DNA of 32,424 nt, from assembly GCF_902506435.1 (NCBI RefSeq), contig NZ_LR733215.1:2603642-2636065 (forward strand). The letters run 5' to 3'. A program made the translations under genes and the position numbers. The notes beneath the pieces are model-generated. The model was given only the letters and a program-made list of their open reading frames with translations. It was not told the DNA's origin and searched no databases. Origin of the DNA: Nocardioides sp. AX2bis. Lineage in GTDB: Bacteria; Actinomycetota; Actinomycetes; Propionibacteriales; Nocardioidaceae. Shown one piece after another: positions 24,500-32,424 of this stretch. Position 1 is the stretch's first letter, and every line of letters starts with the position of its first letter.

Positions 24500-27400
24500 G
24501 CCGGCTCGGTCTCCCGCAGCCGCTGGCTGATCACCGCGGAGACCCCGTCACCGCGCATCGTGACGCCGTAGAGCGCGTCGCCGACCTCCATCGTCCGCTT
24601 CTGGTGGGTGATGACGAGCAGCTGCGAGCTCTCGCGCAGCTCCTCGTAGATCTGCAGCAGTCGGCCCAGGTTGGTGTCGTCCAGCGCGGCCTCGACCTCG
24701 TCGAGGATGTAGAACGGCGAGGGCCGGGCCTTGAACAGCGCGACCAGGAAGCACACCGCGACGAGCGAGCGCTCCCCGCCGGAGAGCAGCGAGAGCCGCT
24801 TGACCTTCTTGCCCGGGGGCCGGGCCTCGACCTCGACGCCGGTGGTGAGCATGTCGTCGGGCGCGGTGAGCAGCAGCCGCCCCTCCCCACCGGGGAAGAG
24901 ACGCGCGAAGGTCGCGTCGAAGGCGCGGCTCACGTCGGCGTAGGCCTCGGTGAAGACCTGCTCGACGCGCACGTCGACCTCCTTGACGATGTCCAGCAGG
25001 TCGCGCCGGGTGCTGCGGAGGTCCTCCAGCTGCTCGGTGAGGAACTGGTGGCGCTCCTCCATCGCCGAGAACTCCTCGAGGGCCAGCGGGTTGATCCGCC
25101 CCAGCTGCGCCAGCGCCCGCTCGGCCGAGCGCAGGCGCTTGGCCTGCTCGTCACGGTCGTACGGCGTGGTGACCGGCGTCGCGTCCGGGTCGTCCTCGCG
25201 GCCCGTGTCGGCCGTCACGTCGACGGCCGCGTCGACCGGGACGGGGAGGTGGGGGCCGTACTCCGCGACCAGCGAGTCGGGGTCGACACCGACCTCGGCG
25301 AGCACCTTCTCCTCGAGCTGCTCGAGCCGCATCCGCTGCTGGGCGCGGGCGACCTCGTCGCGGTGCGCGGTGCCGACGAGCTCGTCGTGCTCGCGGCCCA
25401 GCTCGCGCAGTCGGCCCCGGACCGCGACCAGCTCCTGCTCCCGTCCCCGGCGCGACTCCTCGACCTCGCGGCGTGCGGCCGCCGCCTGCTCCAGCGAGAC
25501 CTCCAGCCGTTCCAGCGCCCAGCCGACGGCGGTCGCCACCGCGGTCGCGGCACGGCCCTCGCGCTCCAGCCGGGCCCGGCGCTCGGCGGCGCGCCGGCGG
25601 TTCTCGCGCTCCTGGCGGGCGGCGCGCTCGAGCGAGTCGGCGCGGCCGTTCAGGGCCCGGGCGCGCTCCTCGGAGGTGCGCAGGCCGAGCCGGGCGTCGG
25701 TCTCGCCCTGGCGCGCGGTCCGGGCGGCCTCGGCGCGGTCCTCCCGCTCGGTGGTGTCGGGCTCCTCCTCCGGGGCGTGCTCGGCCCGGGCCAGCCGTTC
25801 CTCGAGCTCGGCCAGGCCCGCGAGGTCGCGGTCCCGGGCGGTCTCCGCGTCGGCGATCGCCCGGTCCAGCCGCTCGGCCTCGCCGCGCGCGGAGCGGGCC
25901 AGCGAGCCGTGCTGGGAGAGCTCCTCGGCCACCGCGGCCAGGGTCGCGTCCGACTCGTGCAGCCGGGCCAGGGCGACGTCCACGGACTGCTGCGCCTCGT
26001 GCCGCTCGCGCTCCAGCCGGGAGGTCTCGAAGCCGAGCCGCTCGGCGGCGGCGGTGGCCGCGCCGAGCTGGGCGGTGGCGTCGTCGACGGCCGCCTGGAT
26101 CTCCAGCAGGCTCGGCTGGGAGGACGACCCGCCGCGGGCCTGCAGCAGGCCGAGCACGTCGCCCTCCCGGGTCACCGCCGTCCAGCGTGGACGCTCCGCG
26201 ACCAGTGCCCGTGCCGCGGCGAGGTCCTCGACCACGGCCGTGGTCGACAGCAGCGCCGCCAGGGCCGAGCCCATCCCGGCCGGCGCCTCGATGACGTCCA
26301 GGACGCCGACGGCCCCGGCGGGCAGCGGCTCGACGTCGACCCCGTCGTCCGCGCCGTCGTCCGCACCGGGGTCCGGCAAGCCGTCGGTGCCCGCGACCAG
26401 CAGCCCGGCCCGGCCGAGGTCCTCGTCCTTGAGGTGGCGCAGGGCGGCGAGCGCGGCGTCGGGGCCCTCGACCACGACGGCGTCGGCGGCGGCGCCGAGC
26501 GCGCCGGCCACGGCGGTCTCGAAGCCGGCGCGCACCGACACCAGCGCGGCCACGGAACCGAGCAGGCCGGAGACCTCGTCGGTGGCGGCCAGCAGCGCAC
26601 CGGCACCGTCCTTGCGCGCCAGGCCCATCTCGAGGGCGTCCTTGCGCGCGGCCAGCGACGAACGGTCCCGGTCGGCCTGGGCGGCCTCGGCCCGGGCCTT
26701 GGCCAGCCGCTCCTCGAGGTCGTCGAGCAGGGCCACGGCCGTCTCGTGCTCGGCGTCGAGCCCCTCCTCGCCGGCGTCGAGCCCGGCGACCCTGGTCTCC
26801 AGCGCCGTGTAGTCACGCTGGGCCCGAGCGGCACGCGCCAGGGCGTCCTCGCGCGCCTGGCCGAGCCGGCCGGTCTCCTCCTCGGCGGCGCGGGCGCGCG
26901 AGCGCAGGGTGTTGACCTGCCCGTTCAGCCGGGCCAGTCCCTCGCGTCGGTCCGCGGCGGCGCGGACGAGGGCCGAGACCCGGCGCTCCTCCTCGGCGGC
27001 GGCGTCCTCGGCCTCACGGCGGGCGGTGACGGCCTGCTCGAGGGCGGTGCGGCGCTGCTCGACCTCGGCCGCGATGCGCTGCTCCCGCTCGCGCATCCGC
27101 ACCGACTCGGCCTCGAGCTCGTCGGGGTCGCGTCCGGTGGCGGGAGCGTTCTCCACCGCTCCGGTGGCGTTGCGACGACGCTCGGCGGCGACCGAGGCGG
27201 TGCCGCGGAGCCTCTCGCGCAGCCCGGTGAGCGACGACTGCGTGTCCTGGGCGGCGGCCAGCGCCGGGAGGTCCTCGCGCAGGGCCGCCTCGAGGGCCGC
27301 CTCCTGCTCGCGCCCCCGGGCCAGGGCGCCCTCCACCTCGGTCCGCCGCTCGACCAGGGCCGACTCGTCGGCGCGGTCCTGGGCCAGGGCCTCCCGGGCC

Positions 27401-28107
27401 GTGACGAGGTCGTCGGCGAGCAGCCGCGACCGGGCGTCGCGCACCTCGGCCTGCACGGTCGCTGCCCGTCGGGCGACCTCGGCCTGGCGGCCCAGCGGCT
27501 TCAGCTGGCGCCGGATCTCGCTGATCAGGTCCGAGAGCCGGTTCAGGTTGCCCTCGGTCGCGTCCAGCTTGCGCAGCGCCTTCTCCTTGCGCTTGCGGTG
27601 CTTCAGCACGCCCGCGGCCTCCTCGATGAACCCGCGGCGGTCCTCGGGCGTCGCGTGGAGGATGGTGTCGAGCTGCCCCTGCCCGACGATGACGTGCATC
27701 TCGCGGCCGATCCCGGAGTCGCTCAGCAGCTCCTGGACGTCGAGCAGCCGGCACGACGTGCCGTTGATCGCGTACTCCGAGCCCCCGCTGCGGAACATCG
27801 TGCGGCTGATGGTGACCTCGGCGTACTCGATCGGCAGCGCGCCGTCGGTGTTGTCGATCGTCAGCACGACCTCGGCCCGGCCCAGGGGCGGCCGGCCGGA
27901 GGTGCCGGCGAAGATGACGTCCTCCATCTTGCCGCCGCGCAGGCTCTTGGCGCCCTGCTCGCCCATCACCCAGGCCAGGGCGTCGACGACATTGGACTTG
28001 CCGGAGCCGTTGGGGCCCACGATGCAGGTGATCCCGGGCTCGAGGGCCAACGTGGTCGACGAGGCGAAGGACTTGAAGCCCTTGAGGGTCAGGCTCTTCA
28101 GGTACAC
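24496..28107 (-). CDS. smc: Chromosome segregation protein SMC
   Basis: A 1203-residue condensin subunit that folds back on itself as an antiparallel coiled coil and compacts and aligns chromosome arms with ScpAB. The N-terminal head has Walker A GPNGSGKSNVVDALAWVMGE (31-50). A long coiled coil runs to a globular hinge around 510-690, rich in Gly/Ala (GAGALLAATDEVSGLLGSV). The return coil ends near 1000. The C-terminal head has the ABC signature LSLLSGGERSLVAV (about 1105-1118) and Walker B FYILDEVEAALDD (near 1132-1144). Length is standard. The GTG start has GAGGAG eight bases upstream. It lies downstream of rnc-mutM, as in most actinobacteria. Confidence 0.97.
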   Translation of the reverse strand: MYLKSLTLKGFKSFASSTTLALEPGITCIVGPNGSGKSNVVDALAWVMGEQGAKSLRGGKMEDVIFAGTSGRPPLGRAEVVLTIDNTDGALPIEYAEVTISRTMFRSGGSEYAINGTSCRLLDVQELLSDSGIGREMHVIVGQGQLDTILHATPEDRRGFIEEAAGVLKHRKRKEKALRKLDATEGNLNRLSDLISEIRRQLKPLGRQAEVARRAATVQAEVRDARSRLLADDLVTAREALAQDRADESALVERRTEVEGALARGREQEAALEAALREDLPALAAAQDTQSSLTGLRERLRGTASVAAERRRNATGAVENAPATGRDPDELEAESVRMREREQRIAAEVEQRRTALEQAVTARREAEDAAAEEERRVSALVRAAADRREGLARLNGQVNTLRSRARAAEEETGRLGQAREDALARAARAQRDYTALETRVAGLDAGEEGLDAEHETAVALLDDLEERLAKARAEAAQADRDRSSLAARKDALEMGLARKDGAGALLAATDEVSGLLGSVAALVSVRAGFETAVAGALGAAADAVVVEGPDAALAALRHLKDEDLGRAGLLVAGTDGLPDPGADDGADDGVDVEPLPAGAVGVLDVIEAPAGMGSALAALLSTTAVVEDLAAARALVAERPRWTAVTREGDVLGLLQARGGSSSQPSLLEIQAAVDDATAQLGAATAAAERLGFETSRLERERHEAQQSVDVALARLHESDATLAAVAEELSQHGSLARSARGEAERLDRAIADAETARDRDLAGLAELEERLARAEHAPEEEPDTTEREDRAEAARTARQGETDARLGLRTSEERARALNGRADSLERAARQERENRRRAAERRARLEREGRAATAVATAVGWALERLEVSLEQAAAARREVEESRRGREQELVAVRGRLRELGREHDELVGTAHRDEVARAQQRMRLEQLEEKVLAEVGVDPDSLVAEYGPHLPVPVDAAVDVTADTGREDDPDATPVTTPYDRDEQAKRLRSAERALAQLGRINPLALEEFSAMEERHQFLTEQLEDLRSTRRDLLDIVKEVDVRVEQVFTEAYADVSRAFDATFARLFPGGEGRLLLTAPDDMLTTGVEVEARPPGKKVKRLSLLSGGERSLVAVCFLVALFKARPSPFYILDEVEAALDDTNLGRLLQIYEELRESSQLLVITHQKRTMEVGDALYGVTMRGDGVSAVISQRLRETEPA

Positions 28108-28186
28108 CGCGCGGGCTCCTCGGTCGTGGGCTCAGCCGCCGCTCACGCTACCGCCGGTACGCCCCCGCGCGCCGCAGGCGGGCGTG

Positions 28187-28393
28187 TCAGACGGGCTGCA
28201 GGTGCTCGAAGGACCCTGCCGGGCCGTCGAGCAGCTCGGCGGCACGCGCGGCCACGAGCCGGTCGTTCTCCTCGCTGAGGCGCAGCACCAGCGTCTCCAG
28301 CTCGGCCACGCGGGCACGCAGCCGCACGTTGTCGCCCCGCAGGTGCGGGTCGGGCGCCTGGGAGGTGAGGTAGCCGGTCAGTGCCTTGGCCAT
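28187..28393 (-). CDS. Small coiled-coil protein between mutM and smc
   Basis: A 68-residue hypothetical protein. A short head (MAKALTGYLTSQAPDPHLRG) is followed by a leucine-zipper-like helix, DNVRLRARVAELETLVLRL and SEENDRLVAARAAELL, with hydrophobic residues at heptad spacing, then a tail ending FEHLQPV. AAGGGA precedes the ATG by seven bases. It stands alone between mutM (78 bases) and smc (79 bases), on the same strand. Coding character (heptads, start and RBS, placement) is good. The function is unknown; a dimeric helper or DNA-associated role is only a guess. Confidence 0.78.
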   Translation of the reverse strand: MAKALTGYLTSQAPDPHLRGDNVRLRARVAELETLVLRLSEENDRLVAARAAELLDGPAGSFEHLQPV

Positions 28394-28471
28394 CGGCTCG
28401 GTCCCTTCGGTTCACGTCGGTCGGACCCGTGACCGGGCCGTCTACCAGGGTGACACCCGTCCTGTCCAGGG

Positions 28472-29350
28472 TCAATCCGGGACGGCGGGGGGCGCGGGAC
28501 GGACCCGGCGGCGTCGGGGGACGGGCTGGCAGACCCCGCAGAAGAACGACGAGCGGTTCATGAACGCGACCCGGCGGATCGGCGTCCCACAACGCCTGCA
28601 GGGCCGTCCCTCCTGGCCGTAGGCGTCCAGGGAACGGTCGAAGTAGCCGGACTCGCCGTTGACGTTGACGTAGAGCGCGTCGAAGGAGGTGCCGCCCTGG
28701 GCGAGGGCTTCCCCCATCACCGCCCGGACGTGGCCGAGCAGCTCCCAGGCCTGGGCCCGGGTGAGCCGGTCACCGGGACGCTCGCCGTGCAGGCGGCTGC
28801 GCCACAGGGACTCGTCGGCGTAGATGTTGCCGACGCCCGAGATCAGGCCCTGGTCGAGCAGGAGCCGCTTGACCCCCGACGTGCGCCGACGCAGCCTGGC
28901 CACGAACTCGGTGTCGTCGAAGGCCGGGTCGATCGGGTCGCGCGCGATGTGGGCGATCTCCGGCGGGAGGTCGGCACCCCCGGTCGACATCGACAGCCCA
29001 CCGAACATCCGCTGGTCGACGAAGCGCAGCTCGCGGGGCCCGTCGAGCACGATCCGCACCCGCAGGTGCCGCTCGGGGGCGGCCTCACGGGGCTGGACGA
29101 GCATCTGGCCGCTCATCCCGAGGTGCCCGAGCAGGGCGTCCCCGCCGTCGAGCGGCAGCCAGAGGTACTTGCCGCGGCGTCGGGCACCCTCGAGGACCCG
29201 ACCGGTCAGCGCGGCCGCGAAGCCCTCGGGCCCCCCCGGGTCGCGGCGCACCGGTCGTGGGTGCAGGACCTCGACCCGCTCGACGGTACGACCCACGACG
29301 TGGCGCTCGAGGCCGGCGCGGACGACCTCGACCTCGGGGAGCTCCGGCAC
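28472..29350 (-). CDS. mutM: Formamidopyrimidine-DNA glycosylase
   Basis: A 292-residue base-excision repair enzyme that removes 8-oxoguanine and ring-opened purines and cleaves the abasic strand. After Met removal the catalytic P2-E3 start ([10 protein letters not shown]) is present. K61 ([10 protein letters not shown]) contacts DNA. The H2TH part has [18 protein letters not shown] (163-180). The zinc finger is C251-x2-C254 and C271-x2-C274, with [12 protein letters not shown] at its tip. A Pro/Arg tail of about 15 residues follows. It starts eight bases after the rnc stop, so the two are cotranscribed. Confidence 0.96.
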   Translation of the reverse strand: MPELPEVEVVRAGLERHVVGRTVERVEVLHPRPVRRDPGGPEGFAAALTGRVLEGARRRGKYLWLPLDGGDALLGHLGMSGQMLVQPREAAPERHLRVRIVLDGPRELRFVDQRMFGGLSMSTGGADLPPEIAHIARDPIDPAFDDTEFVARLRRRTSGVKRLLLDQGLISGVGNIYADESLWRSRLHGERPGDRLTRAQAWELLGHVRAVMGEALAQGGTSFDALYVNVNGESGYFDRSLDAYGQEGRPCRRCGTPIRRVAFMNRSSFFCGVCQPVPRRRRVRPAPPAVPD

Positions 29351-29358
29351 GTCGGCCG

Positions 29359-30201
29359 TCAGTCGCCGGGCGCGACGACGGGCGTGACGGGGAGCGTCCC
29401 GTCCACGGCCGGGGCCAGCTCGCCGTAGGCGGTCTCGGCGGCCGACTGCTCGGCCTCCTTCTTCGACCTGCCCGCGCCGTCGCCGTAGAGCGCGTCGCCG
29501 ACGCGGACCTGGGCGGTGAAGGTCTTCATGTGGTCCGGGCCGTCGTCCTCGATGACGTACTCCGGCACGCCGAGGCCGAGCTCGGCGGACAGCTCCTGGA
29601 GCGAGGTCTTCCAGTCCAGGCCGGCACCCAGCGCCGAGGCCTGCTCCATCAACGGGTCGAAGAGCATGTGGACGACCTGGGCGGACTGCTCGATGCCGCC
29701 GCCGCTGAGGTGGATCGCACCGATCAGCGCCTCGACGGTGTCGGAGAGGATCGAGGCCTTCTCGCGACCACCGGTGGCCTCCTCGCCGCGACCGAGCTTG
29801 ACGTGGTCGCCGACGCCGATCTGCCGACCCACCCCGGCCAGCGCCCGGGCGTTCACGACGGCCGCGCGGAGCTTGGCCAGCCGTCCCTCGGACAGGTCGG
29901 GGTGGGTCAGGTAGAGCGTCTCGGTGACCACCACGCCGAGCACGGAGTCACCGAGGAACTCCAGTCGCTCGTTGGTCGGCAGGCCCCCGTGCTCGTAGGC
30001 GTACGAGCGGTGCGTGAGGGCGCGCTCGAGCAGCCCGGCGTCCAGGACGGGGTCGCCGAGCGCCGAGCGCAGTGCCGGGTAGGTGGTCAGTGCGGGGTCC
30101 GGCTCAGAGCACCTGGCGACGGGCGCCGCGGGCGCCGTACTGGCCGCAGGCCGAGCAGGCGCGGTGCGGCAGGTGCTGCTCGCCACAGGCCGGGTTGGCA
30201 C
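29359..30201 (-). CDS. rnc: Ribonuclease III (start uncertain)
   Basis: A double-strand-specific ribonuclease that matures rRNA. The catalytic domain is clear: [33 protein letters not shown] (the signature with catalytic acids) and [15 protein letters not shown]. The C-terminal dsRNA-binding domain has [13 protein letters not shown] and a closing [16 protein letters not shown]. The family core begins around 30072. The legal upstream starts (GTG 30201, GTG 30186) both lie deep inside rpmF and lack ribosome binding sites; between 30186 and the core only CTG codons (30090, 30072) occur. The coordinates given are therefore the longest frame. The true protein is probably about 240-245 residues. 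Confidence 0.9.
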   Translation of the reverse strand: MPTRPVASSTCRTAPARPAASTAPAAPVARCSEPDPALTTYPALRSALGDPVLDAGLLERALTHRSYAYEHGGLPTNERLEFLGDSVLGVVVTETLYLTHPDLSEGRLAKLRAAVVNARALAGVGRQIGVGDHVKLGRGEEATGGREKASILSDTVEALIGAIHLSGGGIEQSAQVVHMLFDPLMEQASALGAGLDWKTSLQELSAELGLGVPEYVIEDDGPDHMKTFTAQVRVGDALYGDGAGRSKKEAEQSAAETAYGELAPAVDGTLPVTPVVAPGD

Positions 30202-30289
30202 AGGTGACCAGGGTCGGCGCCACGGCCTTCCACTGCGAGCGGCGGTGCCGCGTGTTGCTGCGCGACATCTTGCGCTTCGGGACAGCCAT
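30104..30289 (-). CDS. rpmF: Large ribosomal subunit protein bL32
   Basis: A 61-residue ribosomal protein. It has the unmistakable start [20 protein letters not shown] and a zinc ribbon with four cysteines: CANPAC, then CSAC in [11 protein letters not shown]. This is the zinc-containing (C+) form. GAGGAG (30296-30301) precedes the ATG at a normal distance. It lies between the YceD gene and rnc, the usual bacterial order, which links ribosome parts with the enzyme that processes rRNA. Confidence 0.98.
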   Translation of the reverse strand: MAVPKRKMSRSNTRHRRSQWKAVAPTLVTCANPACGEQHLPHRACSACGQYGARGARRQVL

Positions 30290-30370
30290 CTTCTTCTCCT
30301 CAGCTAGCCGGGGGCCCGGACGGGCTCCTGGTGCGGTTCTCGGTCGGTGGAGCGGTGGTGCGGGGTGGTC

Positions 30371-30937
30371 TCAGGGCTTCTCGGGCTCGGCCAGGGCGGT
30401 CAGCCCCGCCCAGCGCGGGTCGATCGGGTCCTCGTGGTGGTGCTCCGGGTCGTCGGCCAGGCGCGCCCCGCAGTCGGGGCACAGGCCGGGGCAGTCGTCG
30501 CGGCACAGCGGTTGGAACGGCAGGGCGAGCACCACCGCGTCCCGCAGCAGCGGTTCGAGGTCGAGCACGTCGTCCTCCAGCACCCGGACGTCCTGGTCGT
30601 CGTCGTCCGGGGCACGCTGGTCGTGCTTGTCGGCGTAGACGAACAGGTCCTGCAGGTCCACGTCGATCTCGTCGTGCAGCGGCTCCAGGCACCGTACGCA
30701 CTCACCGACCAGGTCGGCGTGCGCGGTCCCGGTGACCAGGACGCCCTCCATGACCGCCTCGAGCCGCAGGTCGAGCTCGACCGGTGACCCCTCGACGACC
30801 GAGAGGACCTCGATGCCCAGATCTGCCGGCGCCGGGGCGGTCCGTGACACCTCGCGCTGGGACCCGGGACGACGACCGAGCTCGCGCGTGTCGAGCACGA
30901 GCGGTGCTCGCGGGTCCAGGGTGCTCAGCGTCTTCAC
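30371..30937 (-). CDS. YceD (DUF177) family protein
   Basis: 188 residues of the DUF177/YceD family, which is nearly always encoded just before rpmF and in plants is linked to 23S rRNA accumulation. Seen: FVTD-like start VLDTRELGRRPGS, VLVTGTAHADLVGECVRCLEPL with a CxxC, an acidic middle (DDDDQDVRVLEDDVLDLEP), and CRDDCPGLCPDCG, a second cysteine group that suggests a bound zinc. The C-terminus has DPRWAGLTAL, the family closing motif. GTG start with only a weak ribosome binding site. The gap to coaD (103 bases) contains a small GC hairpin (30979-30997) but no promoter I can defend. Confidence 0.9.
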   Translation of the reverse strand: MKTLSTLDPRAPLVLDTRELGRRPGSQREVSRTAPAPADLGIEVLSVVEGSPVELDLRLEAVMEGVLVTGTAHADLVGECVRCLEPLHDEIDVDLQDLFVYADKHDQRAPDDDDQDVRVLEDDVLDLEPLLRDAVVLALPFQPLCRDDCPGLCPDCGARLADDPEHHHEDPIDPRWAGLTALAEPEKP

Positions 30938-31040
30938 TTTCTCATCCAGGCAGGGCAGATCAAGAGATGAGCGTACGCGCCCGGCCGGTGACCGGGCAAA
31001 ACGCCCTCCCCGACCGCACCTGCGAGGCTCGGCCGGCCCC

Positions 31041-31538
31041 TCACCGCCCGGCCTGGGCGGCCCGCTCGGCCAGCCGCGCGAGCAGCGCCTCGTGCACGAC
31101 GTCGGGCAGCAGGCCCCGCACGTCGCCCCCCAGGCCGGCGACCTCCTTGACCAGGCTGGAGGCCACGTACGACCACCGGGGGTCGGTGGGCAGGAAGACC
31201 GTGTCGACGCCGGTCTGGCGGCTGTTCATGCCGGCCATCCGCGCCTCGTACTCGAAGTCGGCCGGACCGCGCAGGCCCTTGACCACCGCCTGGGCGTCCT
31301 GCTCGGCACAGAGGTCGGTCAGCAGCCCGGTGAAGCCGACCACCCGGACGCCGGGCAGGTCCGCGCAGGCGCGCTCGAGCATCGCGATCCGCTCGTCGTC
31401 GTCGAAGAGGCGGTTCTTCGAGGGGTTCACCCCGACCGCGACGACGACCTCGTCGAAGAGGCGGGCGGCCCGGGTGATCACGTCGAGGTGACCGTGGTGG
31501 ACGGGGTCGAAGGTGCCGGGGCACACGGCGCGGCTCAT
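31041..31538 (-). CDS. coaD: Phosphopantetheine adenylyltransferase
   Basis: A 165-residue enzyme that transfers AMP from ATP to 4'-phosphopantetheine, the penultimate step of coenzyme A synthesis. The nucleotidyltransferase motif is PGTFDPVHHGHLDVI (7-21), with the HxGH histidines. KGLRGPADFEYEARMAGMN and the family's second motif, here WSYVASSLVKEVAGLGGDV, follow. The length is exactly that of the family. The ATG overlaps the rsmD stop by one base (TGATG), so the pair is translationally coupled. Confidence 0.97.
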   Translation of the reverse strand: MSRAVCPGTFDPVHHGHLDVITRAARLFDEVVVAVGVNPSKNRLFDDDERIAMLERACADLPGVRVVGFTGLLTDLCAEQDAQAVVKGLRGPADFEYEARMAGMNSRQTGVDTVFLPTDPRWSYVASSLVKEVAGLGGDVRGLLPDVVHEALLARLAERAAQAGR

Positions 31539-32125
31539 CACACGTCCTGGGGTCTCGGCGGCAGGGCGGCGCGACCGTACCAGAGCACGGTCTCGCCGTA
31601 GCGGCGCGAGCGCTCGGCCTCCCACCCCGCCGGCCAGGGCGGCTCGGGGCTGCGCGAGGAGCGCTCGAGGACGACCAGCGCGTCGTCGGCCAGCCAGTCG
31701 GGCAGGGCCCGCAGGTCGCGGGCGAGGTCCTCCTCCGAGCGGGGGTACGGCGGGTCGGCCAGCACCAGGTCGTACGCGGGCCGCTCCCCCGGCCCCCGGT
31801 CCAGGACCGTGCCGACGGAGCCGGTGACGACCTCGGTGAGCCGGTCGAGCCCGAGGTCGCGCGCGTTGACGGCGACCAGCCGGGCGGTGGCGCGGTCGTG
31901 CTCGACCGCGGTCAGCGCCGCGGCTCCCCGCGAGAGCGTCTCCAGGCCCAGCGCCCCGGACCCGGCGTACAGGTCGAGGACCCGCAGGTCTCCCCAGCCG
32001 CCCCAGACGACCTCGAGCGCGGAGAAGAGCGCCTCGCGCACGCGGTCGCTGGTGGGTCGGGTGCGGTCGCCGGGCGGGGTGCGGAGCCGGCGACCGCCGG
32101 CGCTGCCCGCGATGACCCGGGTCAC
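31538..32125 (-). CDS. rsmD: 16S rRNA (guanine966-N2)-methyltransferase RsmD
   Basis: 195 residues. It methylates G966 of 16S rRNA in the assembled small subunit, using S-adenosylmethionine. Seen: MTRVIAGSAGGRRLRTP and RPTSDRVREALFSAL at the N-terminus, SAM motif I LRVLDLYAGSGALGLE, VEHD for the ribose, and the catalytic DPPY in LVLADPPYP. GTG start overlapping the recG stop (GTGA). The recG-rsmD-coaD order is standard in actinobacteria. Confidence 0.96.
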   Translation of the reverse strand: MTRVIAGSAGGRRLRTPPGDRTRPTSDRVREALFSALEVVWGGWGDLRVLDLYAGSGALGLETLSRGAAALTAVEHDRATARLVAVNARDLGLDRLTEVVTGSVGTVLDRGPGERPAYDLVLADPPYPRSEEDLARDLRALPDWLADDALVVLERSSRSPEPPWPAGWEAERSRRYGETVLWYGRAALPPRPQDV

Positions 32126-32424
32126 GACTTGTCCATGTAGTCCGAGGCGGTCGAGCGCTCGAGCTCGTCCACGGCACGGGCCAGGTCGGGCGCACCGGTC
32201 AGGTCGGGGTCGGTGTCGAGCAGGTCCTCGGCGGCCTCCCGGGCCTCGGTGATGGTCTGCTCGTCGCGCAGGACACGGAGGACCTGCAGGCCCGAGCGGC
32301 CACCGGACTGGGAACGGCCGAGGACGTCGCCCTCGCGGCGCTGCTCGAGGTCGACCCGGCTGAGCTCGAACCCGTCCCGGGTCGAGGCCACGGCGTCGAG
32401 GCGTTCGCGCGCCGGGGTGCCGGG
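32122..32424 (-). CDS. recG: ATP-dependent DNA helicase RecG, C-terminal end (cut by window)
   Basis: Only the last 100 residues are inside the window; the frame is open to position 32424. The visible piece has RERLDAVASTRDGFELSRVD, then LEQRREGDVLGRSQSGG, the conserved end of the RecG helicase core (family form DLxLRGPGDxLGxxQSG), and the alpha-helical C-terminus that clamps the duplex. RecG reverses stalled replication forks. The GP normally seen in RGPGD is RREGD here, a common actinobacterial variant as far as I recall. It is the first gene of the minus-strand block seen here. Confidence 0.9.
   Translation of the reverse strand, partial: PGTPARERLDAVASTRDGFELSRVDLEQRREGDVLGRSQSGGRSGLQVLRVLRDEQTITEAREAAEDLLDTDPDLTGAPDLARAVDELERSTASDYMDKS

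Noticed and set aside
24604..28278. Open frame of 1224 codons on the plus strand, opposite smc
   Set aside because: It is the codon-bias shadow of smc. Its translation is Gly/Arg/Leu-rich low complexity with no family motif, while the minus strand encodes full SMC motifs.
30979..30997. Terminator between coaD and the YceD gene
   Set aside because: GCCCGG/CCGGGC is only six pairs with T residues on the wrong side for the minus-strand transcript; the genes are probably read through.

Overview
The window is very GC-rich (well above 70 % by eye), uses GTG starts freely and packs genes with 4-base GTGA/ATGA overlaps. It carries the actinobacterial order recG-rsmD-coaD-yceD-rpmF-rnc-mutM-smc-ftsY-amt-glnB on the minus strand from the right edge to about 20.9 kb. 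This fits a high-GC actinomycete, most likely Nocardioides or a relative. The genus is inferred from gene order, protein style and a repeat type, not from a marker gene.

Left (237-7661, +): seven glycan genes, every neighbouring pair overlapping by 4 bases. Four look like GT-B glycosyltransferases, two are GT-A (family 2) enzymes, and one is a WcbI-type polysaccharide protein. No polymerase, flippase or nucleotide-sugar gene is visible. A 133-base element bounded by 28-base inverted repeats follows the last stop codon. Then come a HAD hydrolase, a zinc-free MDR oxidoreductase, a DUF4190 membrane protein, a 34-residue membrane peptide, and the cstA-ybdD pair for pyruvate/peptide uptake.

Centre (13103-19144, -): the most interesting part, a compact operon for a mycosporine-like amino acid (MAA) UV sunscreen. 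It reads HAD-like protein, MysA (demethyl-4-deoxygadusol synthase), MysB (O-methyltransferase), MysC (ATP-grasp ligase), MysD (D-Ala-D-Ala-ligase-like enzyme), then a TauD/TfdA-type Fe(II)/2-oxoglutarate dioxygenase. MysA-D should turn sedoheptulose 7-phosphate into 4-deoxygadusol, then mycosporine-glycine, then a disubstituted imine MAA. The dioxygenase is coupled to mysD and could tailor the product. The leading HAD-like protein has lost both catalytic aspartates of motif I and may be a pseudoenzyme.

Between the MAA operon and the core block are a Pr6Pr membrane protein and a LOG-family protein. They are followed by 487 bases without a gene, filled mostly by a two-period tandem repeat (four 27-base and six 44-base units).

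Right (20920-32424, -): core genes for nitrogen sensing and ammonium uptake (glnB, amt), protein targeting (ftsY), chromosome segregation (smc), DNA repair (mutM, recG 3' end), RNA processing (rnc), ribosome (rpmF, rsmD) and coenzyme A synthesis (coaD). glnD, which often follows glnB in actinobacteria, is not here. I found no tRNA, rRNA, insertion sequence or CRISPR array.
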